Of a DNA stretch of 9,636 bases, positions 1 through 6,746 are shown piece by piece. The translations under genes and the position numbers were made by a program. Source of the DNA: Bacteroidales bacterium UBA4417 (GTDB lineage Bacteria > Bacteroidota > Bacteroidia > Bacteroidales > UBA4417); NCBI GenBank assembly GCA_002389705.1, contig DGQJ01000139.1, positions 1 through 9,636 on the forward strand, written 5' to 3'. Within the stretch, counting starts at the first letter, position 1; each line of letters begins with the position of its first letter. A model generated the notes under the pieces. The model was not told where the DNA came from. It ran no database searches and worked only from the letters and a program-made list of their open reading frames with translations.

Positions 1-1838
1 TCGAAAAAATGCCTGATGGGGTGTATAAGAGTACACATTCCGGCAAAATCATTGACGCCAATCCTGCTTTGGTTAAAATGCTGGGTTATAGCAGCCGCGA
101 AGAACTCATGGCAATTGATATTAAAACAGATCTGTATTTCGATTCTAACGACCGGGTGAGTGCAGCACTGGAACAGGCATTGGAAGAAATGGCTGTTTAC
201 AGGCTCCGGAAAAAAGATGGTTCCGAAATATGGGTCGAGGATCATGGGTGGTATTCGCCGGGCGAATCGGAAGACAGCCCCGTACACGAAGGTGTAATGC
301 GCGACGTTTCGGAACGCATTTTTGCCGAAATTGCTTTACGCGAAAGCGAACAGAAATTTAAATACCTGGCCGAGTCGAGCCCATTTGCCATCATGATATA
401 TCAAAACGGGAAATGGGTATATTCCAATCCTGCTGGCGAACGTATATCAGGGTACAGTTTGAAGGAACTCGAAAATCTGCAATTTTGGGATTTTGTCCAT
501 CCCGACGACATGCAAATAGTCAAGGAACGAGGAGAAAAGAGGCAGGAGGGAATTGATACTGAACAGGAATACGAGTTTCGGATTATCGACAAAAATGGTG
601 TTACAAAATGGGTTTTCCTCACCGGAACCAACATTCAATATAAAGGGCAGTCAGCAGCACTTATTTCTGTAACCGATGTCAGTGCCCGCCACAGAGCGGA
701 GGAAATGTTGCGCGAAAGCGAACAAAGCTACGTGGGGCTGTTTAACTCAGTTTCTGAATCTATTTTCATACTGGAAGCTAATGGCTTATTTATCGATGTA
801 AATGCCGGGGTGGAGCATATGTATGGCTATAACCGAGAAGAACTCGTTGGTAAGTCACTGGAATTTATGAAGGCAGACGTCAAAAATGACTTATTGGCTG
901 TTTCACGGCTGATTGCCGATGTTTACTCAACCGGTAAACCCCGACAATTCGAAATGTGGGGTAAACGCAAAAATGGAGAAGTGTTTCCCAAAGAAGTTGT
1001 AGCTACCAGAGGCAAATATTTTGGTAAAGATGTTATTATTGCCGAAGCCAGGGATGTATCCGAACGAAAAAATGCTGAACAGGAAATCATTAAACTCAAC
1101 GAAAACCTCGAACAGCGTGTTAAGGACCGTACAGCCCAGCTCGAAGCCCTGAACAAAGAACTGGAAGCTTTCAGCTATTCTATTTCGCACGACCTCCGTA
1201 CCCCGTTGCGGGCACTCGATGGTTTCGCGCATTTCCTGCTCGAGGACTACTCGCAGGTACTTGATAATGAAGGGAAAAGGCTGCTCCAGGTAATTATTGA
1301 TAATGCCAATAAAATGGGTGTCCTGATTGACGACCTGCTGGCTTTCTCCAGGTTGAACAGGTACACTTTAAAAATTTCGAAAATTAATATGCAGCAAATG
1401 GCTCAGGCAGTTTTTGATGAACTTACCTCAGGCCAGCCCGACCACCATATCGATTTCAGGCTGCATCCAGTGCCCGACGCCTACGGCGATGCTGCTATGG
1501 TGAAACAGGTGTGGACAAACCTGATCAGCAATGCTATCAAATATACTTCGAAAAAGACAAACCGGAGGATAGAAATTGATTGCGAAACCAACGGAAGCGA
1601 AAATATTTACCGGGTAACCGACAATGGCGCAGGTTTCAACATGGCTTATTATAACAAGCTTTTTGGTGTGTTCCAGAGGTTGCACACGTTAAAGGATTTT
1701 GATGGCACCGGTATAGGTCTGGCTATCGTGAACCGTATAATCCTCAGGCATACAGGTAGAGTATGGGCCGAGGGAAAAGTAAATAAGGGCGCCTCTTTTT
1801 ATTTTACAATGAGCAGGAACTTCACCCCGAACGTTTAA
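1..1838 (+). CDS. Multi-PAS sensor histidine kinase with phytochrome-type kinase core (5' end missing)
   Basis: A sensor kinase that should autophosphorylate on histidine and pass the phosphoryl group to a receiver. The reading frame is open to the left edge: bases 3-8 encode Glu-Lys directly before the ATG at 9, and the residues around that Met (EKMPDGVYK) align with an internal PAS domain of the next gene (ERLPDGVYK). The ATG is therefore internal and the gene begins upstream. Numbering from that Met, PAS domains lie at about 1-105, 115-230 and 236-350. A predicted coiled coil (about 350-388) leads to HisKA with phosphoacceptor His394 in SYSISHDLRTPLRAL. The HATPase has an N box (N504, N508), a G1 box (D538-NGAG) and a G2 box (GTGIG, 566-570). 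FGVFQRLH and GTGIGLAIVNRI are typical of the phytochrome/Cph1 kinase type, but no chromophore-binding domain is visible. No receiver follows. No membrane segment is seen in the visible part, so location is unknown. The ligand is unknown. Confidence 0.93.
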   Translation, partial: EKMPDGVYKSTHSGKIIDANPALVKMLGYSSREELMAIDIKTDLYFDSNDRVSAALEQALEEMAVYRLRKKDGSEIWVEDHGWYSPGESEDSPVHEGVMRDVSERIFAEIALRESEQKFKYLAESSPFAIMIYQNGKWVYSNPAGERISGYSLKELENLQFWDFVHPDDMQIVKERGEKRQEGIDTEQEYEFRIIDKNGVTKWVFLTGTNIQYKGQSAALISVTDVSARHRAEEMLRESEQSYVGLFNSVSESIFILEANGLFIDVNAGVEHMYGYNREELVGKSLEFMKADVKNDLLAVSRLIADVYSTGKPRQFEMWGKRKNGEVFPKEVVATRGKYFGKDVIIAEARDVSERKNAEQEIIKLNENLEQRVKDRTAQLEALNKELEAFSYSISHDLRTPLRALDGFAHFLLEDYSQVLDNEGKRLLQVIIDNANKMGVLIDDLLAFSRLNRYTLKISKINMQQMAQAVFDELTSGQPDHHIDFRLHPVPDAYGDAAMVKQVWTNLISNAIKYTSKKTNRRIEIDCETNGSENIYRVTDNGAGFNMAYYNKLFGVFQRLHTLKDFDGTGIGLAIVNRIILRHTGRVWAEGKVNKGASFYFTMSRNFTPNV

Positions 1839-1869
1839 TAAAACAGACTTAACTGCCTGTAAATTTTAT

Positions 1870-1896
1870 CCGGCCACCCGGCCGGCATTGGCCGGC
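1870..1896. repeat. GC-rich cluster of two overlapping perfect hairpins
   Basis: CCGGCC-ACCC-GGCCGG (1870-1885) and GCCGGC-ATTG-GCCGGC (1881-1896) are each perfect 6-bp stems with 4-base loops. They share bases 1881-1885, so only one can form at a time. The cluster starts about 30 bases after the stop codon of the first kinase, in an otherwise AT-rich gap. It could be a 3'-end RNA stabiliser or a weak terminator, but no T run follows on the plus strand. The structure is seen directly; the role is unknown. Confidence 0.5.
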
Positions 1897-1990
1897 AAGC
1901 TGCCTGATGGTTACTGCTGCATGTGTAAGCCTATGTATAGAATACAGCTATGGTTTATATCTGGTAAAACCCGGCGTGCAACCCGTAAAC

Positions 1991-2029
1991 AATATCCTGG
2001 TAACAGGATATTACTTCCGACTTTTTTTT
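1991..2029 (+). terminator. Perfect 9-bp hairpin followed by a T8 run; possible terminator or leader hairpin
   Basis: AATATCCTG (1991-1999), loop GTAA, then CAGGATATT (2004-2012) form a perfect 9-bp stem. A run of eight T begins at 2022. The 9-base gap between stem and T run is longer than in a classic intrinsic terminator, and the hairpin sits 150 bases after the first kinase and about 80 before the second. It may end the first transcript or act in the leader of the second. Confidence 0.35.
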
Positions 2030-2095
2030 GTGCTTAAATATCGGAATTATGAATATCTTTAATGTGCATATTACTGATGTGAAAATTTAAGGCTT

Positions 2096-2110
2096 ATAGA
2101 GCAGCTCTAT
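2096..2110. promoter_or_regulatory. 15-bp perfect palindrome over the start codon of the second kinase
   Basis: ATAGAGC-A-GCTCTAT is a perfect dyad with 7-base arms whose right arm includes the first two bases of the ATG at 2109-2111. As RNA it could fold into a 6-bp stem with a CAG loop that hides the start codon. As DNA it resembles a dimeric-protein operator. No Shine-Dalgarno motif is present to compete with it. The symmetry is seen directly; function is inferred. Confidence 0.4.
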
Positions 2111-4625
2111 GAAAACATTTCATAATAAAACATTCGGTATTGTAATCATCTACTTTGTTGTGGGCTGCCTGTGGATTTTATTCACTGACCGTATATTTCT
2201 CCGTTTATTTGCTGATGTTACGGTACTTACTCAATACCAAACTTTTAAAGGGTGGTTCTATGTATTTGGTACCACCATATTGCTTTTTGTACTGATAAAC
2301 AGGCAACTCATTAAACTGGGCAGGGTAAACAGTGAACTGAAAGCAAGCAATATCTCTAAAACAGAAATGCTCGCCAAGCTAAACCAGGCCCAGCATAATG
2401 CAAAAATTGGGAGCTGGGATTGGAATTTGATTACCGGCGAAACCTGGTGGTCCGATCAAATGTATTCCATACTGGCATTGAGTACGCAAAATCCTTTGGT
2501 GATTACAGATTTTGTAAGCACCATGGTGGCTTCGCACGACCGGCTGAATATACAGGCTGCTATGCAACAACTCATTGAAGAACAAAAGGGCCTCAATAGC
2601 GATTTCAGTGCTTATACAGCTTCGGGGCAATTAAAAACACTAAACTTAATTGGCAGGGCCGAAGTGAACCACGAAGGCAGGATAATTCGTGTTTATGGAA
2701 CCCTGATGGATATTACCGACCGTAAGCTTGCCGAAGAAGCCCTGGTGCAAAGCGAAAATATGTACAGGTGGATTTTGAACAGCGTTGATGTGGTGATATA
2801 CTCCTTACGCGTAAGGCAGGGTTCCGAAACACTGAAAGTTGATTTCGTAAGCGACCAGATCAACACAATACTTGGATATTCTCCCGAAGAATTTAAAAAT
2901 AATCCCGATCTCTGGTCCTCGTTAATTCATCCCAACGATATACCCGGGATATCCGAAATTACTGAAAACGGATTTCAATCCAGGCAAAACATGGTGCGTA
3001 TTTATCGTATGCTGCATAAAACTAATGGGAATTACATATGGGTTGAGGATCATTCGCAGTTTCTCTTCGACGATCATGGAAATATTGTTTGTGTGTTCGG
3101 GAGCGCCCGCGATATCAGCGAACGTAAAAAAGCCGAAGAAGCCCTGATTGAAAAGGAAACCCTGTATCGTACACTTATCGAGCGGCTGCCCGACGGTGTG
3201 TATAAAATTTCACAGGACAACAATTTTGTTGAAGTAAACCCAGCATTGGTAAAGATGTTGGGTTACAGCAGCCGCGAAGAACTGATGTCCACTGATATCC
3301 ATAGTCATCTGTTAGCTGATAGGGCCGTAAAGGATAGTTTTATTACCAGGCAAATGTGGAATGACATCGTCGTTTTTAAGCTCAGGAAAATGGATGGTAC
3401 TGATATATGGGTCGAAAACCATGGATGGCTTTCGCCAGGCGAAAGCGACGATAATTTATTTTATGAAGGTGTAATCCGCGATATCACGGATCGAAAAAAT
3501 GCCGAAGATGCTCTGCGCGAAAGCCAGTTGCTGTTCGAAAACCTGACAAAAGCATCGCCTTCGGGTATTTTTCGTTGTGGTACCGATGGTTATGTTACTT
3601 ACTTCAATCCACGCTGGGTCGAATTGGCAGGCTTGCCTTTAGGCCAGGCGCTTGGTTTTGGCTGGCTTAACGCAGTGCACCCCGAAGATCGTAATATACT
3701 GAGCGAAAAATGGCAATCGGACCAATCGCAGAAAAGCGAATCGCTCGAATTCAGGTTCCTCAGGCCCGATGGACGGGTTGTTTATGTTATAGAATATGTA
3801 GTGCCCGAAATTACTGATGATCAGATTACCGGGTACATCGGTACCATTACGGATATCACCGAACGCAGGCAGGCCGAAGCTGAGGTTGTAATGCTTAATT
3901 CGGATCTCGAAAAACGCGTTGCCAGGCGTACTTCCCAGCTTAAAGCAGCAAACGATGAACTGGAGGCATTCAGTTATTCCATTTCGCACGACCTGCGCGC
4001 CCCGCTGCGCGCCCTCGATGCCTTCGCTCACTTCCTGATTGATGATTACTCAGCTGTAATTGACGCTGAAGGCAGACGGATGCTGCAGGTTATTATTGAC
4101 AATGCCAACAAAATGGGGTCGCTCATCGATGATCTGCTTGAATTTGCCCGTCTGAACCGGAACTCCTTAAAAATTGCGAAAATCGATATGCATGCCATGG
4201 CTCAGGAGGTTTTCGACGAACTAACCGCCGGTCAACCTCCCGGCCCAGGAATAGTTTTTCGATTGCATCCGCTTGCCGAAGCCTACGGCGATGCTGCCAT
4301 GGTGAAACAAATATGGACCAACCTGATTGGCAACGCAATAAAATATACTTCTAAAAAGCCTGAACGAATCATAGAAATTTCGTGCAATAAAAACGACCAC
4401 GATTTAAGCTATAAAATATCCGATAACGGTGCCGGTTTCAATATGGCCTACTACAACAAGCTTTTTGGCGTGTTCCAGCGACTTCATACCGTTAAGGAAT
4501 TCGAAGGTACTGGCATCGGGCTGGCCATAGTAAACCGGATTGTTAAGCGTCACAACGGGCGCGTGTGGGCCGAAGGCGAAGAGAATAATGGCGCTGCTTT
4601 TTATTTTGCACTTCCCCGGAAATAA
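2109..4625 (+). CDS. Membrane-anchored four-PAS sensor histidine kinase, phytochrome-type core
   Basis: An 838-residue inner-membrane sensor kinase. Two hydrophobic segments (about 9-26 and 49-64) flank a short loop, an arrangement (LWILFTD ... TFKGWFYV) seen at the N terminus of many bacterial PAS sensors. Four cytoplasmic PAS domains follow: about 94-212, 215-345, 352-465 (PDGVYK, NPALVKMLGY) and 473-590 (HPEDR), then a coiled coil at about 588-622. HisKA has phosphoacceptor His627 in SYSISHDLRAPLRAL. The HATPase has an N box (N738, N742), a G1 box (D772-NGAG) and a G2 box (GTGIG, 800-804), so all catalytic motifs are intact. No receiver is fused. The kinase core and third PAS are close paralogues of the preceding gene. 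The ATG at 2109 places the first membrane segment at the N terminus and has no Shine-Dalgarno motif. The hybrid kinase follows after 89 bases, so cotranscription is likely. The signals sensed cannot be read from sequence. Confidence 0.95.
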   Translation: MKTFHNKTFGIVIIYFVVGCLWILFTDRIFLRLFADVTVLTQYQTFKGWFYVFGTTILLFVLINRQLIKLGRVNSELKASNISKTEMLAKLNQAQHNAKIGSWDWNLITGETWWSDQMYSILALSTQNPLVITDFVSTMVASHDRLNIQAAMQQLIEEQKGLNSDFSAYTASGQLKTLNLIGRAEVNHEGRIIRVYGTLMDITDRKLAEEALVQSENMYRWILNSVDVVIYSLRVRQGSETLKVDFVSDQINTILGYSPEEFKNNPDLWSSLIHPNDIPGISEITENGFQSRQNMVRIYRMLHKTNGNYIWVEDHSQFLFDDHGNIVCVFGSARDISERKKAEEALIEKETLYRTLIERLPDGVYKISQDNNFVEVNPALVKMLGYSSREELMSTDIHSHLLADRAVKDSFITRQMWNDIVVFKLRKMDGTDIWVENHGWLSPGESDDNLFYEGVIRDITDRKNAEDALRESQLLFENLTKASPSGIFRCGTDGYVTYFNPRWVELAGLPLGQALGFGWLNAVHPEDRNILSEKWQSDQSQKSESLEFRFLRPDGRVVYVIEYVVPEITDDQITGYIGTITDITERRQAEAEVVMLNSDLEKRVARRTSQLKAANDELEAFSYSISHDLRAPLRALDAFAHFLIDDYSAVIDAEGRRMLQVIIDNANKMGSLIDDLLEFARLNRNSLKIAKIDMHAMAQEVFDELTAGQPPGPGIVFRLHPLAEAYGDAAMVKQIWTNLIGNAIKYTSKKPERIIEISCNKNDHDLSYKISDNGAGFNMAYYNKLFGVFQRLHTVKEFEGTGIGLAIVNRIVKRHNGRVWAEGEENNGAAFYFALPRK

Positions 4626-4714
4626 TTAATTTTATACGAGTTGTATTTCAGTCAAAAACAGAGCCGGGCGAAAGTGAGCAATTGCATTTATCAACAGATC
4701 AAATTGTAAAATTT

Positions 4715-6628
4715 ATGGAAAATGTTCTGAAAGTCCTTGTTGTTGAAGATGTTGCCACAGATGCTGAACTCATTGAACGTGAACTGAAAAAAGCAGGATT
4801 CAAGCCTGTAGCCTGTATTGTTGAAACCCGTGAGGCTTATGTCCATGCAATTGAAGAATTTGGACCCGATATTATATTTTCGGACTATAACCTGCCTTCA
4901 TTTAACGGCATGCAGGCCTTGTTAATCAGGCAGGAGAAACTGCCTAATATCCCCTTTATACTTGTTACCGGTGCCAATAACGAGGAAATTGCTGTTGATT
5001 GCATGCGTGCCGGTGCCGACGATTATATACTGAAAGAAAACCTTACCAGGCTCGGACAGGCATGCAAGGCTGCCATCAATAAGAAGGCCATCGTGCGTGC
5101 AAACCTCGAAGCGATGGAAAAACTCAGCGTGTTATCGCGGGCAGTAGAGCAAAATCCCGCCTTAATCATGATAACCAGTCTGAATGGTGAAATTGAATAT
5201 GTAAATCCTAAGTTCTGCGAAGTTACGGGCTATTCATTGGAGGAGGTTACGGGTAAAAATCCGCGTTTCCTCAAATCGGGGAATCAGTCGGATGAATTTT
5301 ACAGCAATATGTGGCAAATTATTATGTCTGGCAAGGAATGGTCGGGCGAAATGCTCAACAAGAAAAAAAGCGGGGATCTTTATTGGGTAAAGGCAAACAT
5401 ATCGCCATTGCTCAACCTGCAAGGCCAAATTACACACCTGGTCGGGATTAGTGAGGATATTACCGAGAAACGGAAAATGATTGTCGATCTGATTCAGGCC
5501 AAAGAAAAGGCCGAATCGGGTGATAAGTTAAAATCAGCTTTCATCAATAATATTTCGCACGAAGTGCGTACACCCCTCAGTACTATCGAGGGTTTTGTTG
5601 AGATGCTGATCAGCCCCGATACTTCAGAAGAGAACAAAGCCGTTTATAGCCAGATTATCCGCAAAAGCAGTAGCCGTCTTGTAAATACCATTGCCAATTA
5701 TGTAGATATTTCGCTGATTGCCAGTGGAAATATTGAAGTTCATAACAGCTCTTTTGCACTTAACCCGCTACTCGAAGATGTGAAGTCGCAGTTCGCGAAT
5801 GAATGTGCCGAAAAAAACGTTCAGCTGTCTATCCGGAAACCCGAAGAAATTGATGACCTGCAATTGAATTCGGATCCTGATTTGTTGCGCAAGATATGGA
5901 TACACCTGGTTGGCAATGCTGTAAAGTTCACTTCGGCAGGCAATATTACCTTTGGTTACCGTCAGTCGGAAGGGAATATGGTGTTTTTTGTGAGCGACAC
6001 GGGCATTGGTATTGAGAGCGATAAAATTAAACTGATTTTCGATCATTTCATGCAGGCTGATGTTTCGCAAACTCGTTTGTACGAAGGCAGTGGCCTGGGT
6101 TTATCCATTGCCCGTGAACTGGTTCTGAAACTTGGCGGCCAGATTTCTGTTGAATCGACTGAAAATAAAGGTACCACTTTCACATTTACCCTTTCGGGCA
6201 GCAGCCGGAAGTTGGGTGCCGAAAAACCGGAAAGCATTCATAAACAGGTGGATAAAGATGCCAACCCCTTGATCTTGGTTGCCGAGGACGACGACTTTAA
6301 CTTTAAATATCTCGATATCATTTTAAAACGGAATGGCTACCAGGTGCAACGTGCCGAAAACGGTCTGCAGGCAGTAAATTATTGCCGGGAACATACTGAT
6401 GATGTGGGCTTGATTCTTATGGATATGAAAATGCCGGTTATGGGTGGGCTTGATGCCACCCGGCAGATCAGGAAATTTCTCAGCGACCTGCCCATCATTG
6501 CTCTAACGGCCTATGTGTCGGTAGCCGACGAAAATGCGGCGTATGATGCTGGTTGCGATGAGTTTATGTCGAAGCCGGTAAACAAGGAGAAATTACTTGC
6601 TTTGATGCAGCAGATTTTAAGTGCATAA
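4715..6628 (+). CDS. Hybrid histidine kinase: receiver-PAS-HisKA-HATPase-receiver
   Basis: A soluble 637-residue hybrid kinase; no membrane segment or signal peptide is visible. The N-terminal receiver (about 4-122) has acidic E11/D12, phosphoacceptor D57, T85 and K107. A PAS domain (about 137-255) follows, then HisKA with His282 in NNISHEVRTPLSTI and a HATPase with N401, G1 box D428-TGIG and G2 box GSGLG (458-462). The C-terminal receiver (about 518-637) has E524-DDD, phosphoacceptor D570, T598 and K620. All catalytic residues are present. The likely internal route is ATP to H282 to D570, with D57 fed by another kinase, possibly the two upstream receiver-less ones; that link is inferred. No HPt domain is present. 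I chose the ATG at 4715, just before the first receiver strand (LKVLVVED). An in-frame TTG at 4682 would add only 11 non-domain residues and is less likely. Confidence 0.94.
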   Translation: MENVLKVLVVEDVATDAELIERELKKAGFKPVACIVETREAYVHAIEEFGPDIIFSDYNLPSFNGMQALLIRQEKLPNIPFILVTGANNEEIAVDCMRAGADDYILKENLTRLGQACKAAINKKAIVRANLEAMEKLSVLSRAVEQNPALIMITSLNGEIEYVNPKFCEVTGYSLEEVTGKNPRFLKSGNQSDEFYSNMWQIIMSGKEWSGEMLNKKKSGDLYWVKANISPLLNLQGQITHLVGISEDITEKRKMIVDLIQAKEKAESGDKLKSAFINNISHEVRTPLSTIEGFVEMLISPDTSEENKAVYSQIIRKSSSRLVNTIANYVDISLIASGNIEVHNSSFALNPLLEDVKSQFANECAEKNVQLSIRKPEEIDDLQLNSDPDLLRKIWIHLVGNAVKFTSAGNITFGYRQSEGNMVFFVSDTGIGIESDKIKLIFDHFMQADVSQTRLYEGSGLGLSIARELVLKLGGQISVESTENKGTTFTFTLSGSSRKLGAEKPESIHKQVDKDANPLILVAEDDDFNFKYLDIILKRNGYQVQRAENGLQAVNYCREHTDDVGLILMDMKMPVMGGLDATRQIRKFLSDLPIIALTAYVSVADENAAYDAGCDEFMSKPVNKEKLLALMQQILSA

Positions 6629-6643
6629 TTAGTTAGTGCTGCA

Positions 6644-6686
6644 CAGGATTTATTGGTGTATTTACCCGGTTTCAATCCTGGTTTTT
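6644..6686 (+). terminator. Possible intrinsic terminator after the hybrid kinase
   Basis: CAGGATT (6644-6650) and AATCCTG (6674-6680) form a perfect 7-bp stem, with T5 at 6682-6686 one base later. The position, 15 bases after the stop at 6628 and facing a convergent gene, is right for a terminator. The 23-base loop is long and the stem only moderately GC-rich, so strength is doubtful. No comparable T run follows on the minus strand. Confidence 0.4.
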
Positions 6687-6746
6687 CGGCCTCATCCTCA
6701 AACTGCAAGGCAATTATGTTACACAAGTGCCAAAGTTGTCGTGATG

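Noticed and set aside
2022..2029. T8 run as a phase-variable tract
   Set aside because: It is outside any coding region and does not sit between promoter elements of a convincing promoter.
2027..2061. Possible promoter for the second kinase: TTTG (2027-2030) and TATCTTTA (2054-2061)
   Set aside because: The -7 box lacks the final G and the spacer is 23 bases instead of about 19; the upstream TTTG is just the end of a T run.
4682..4714. TTG at 4682 as start of the hybrid kinase
   Set aside because: It adds 11 residues with no domain content, while the ATG at 4715 sits directly before the receiver fold.
5252..5281. GKNPRFLKSG in the hybrid kinase PAS domain resembles the LOV motif GxNCRFLQ
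   Set aside because: Pro sits where LOV photoreceptors need the flavin-binding Cys; this form is common in ordinary PAS domains.
6709..6731. Imperfect hairpin GGCAATT/AAGTGCC as a terminator for the minus-strand gene
   Set aside because: Seven pairs with one mismatch and no clear T run on the minus strand after it.
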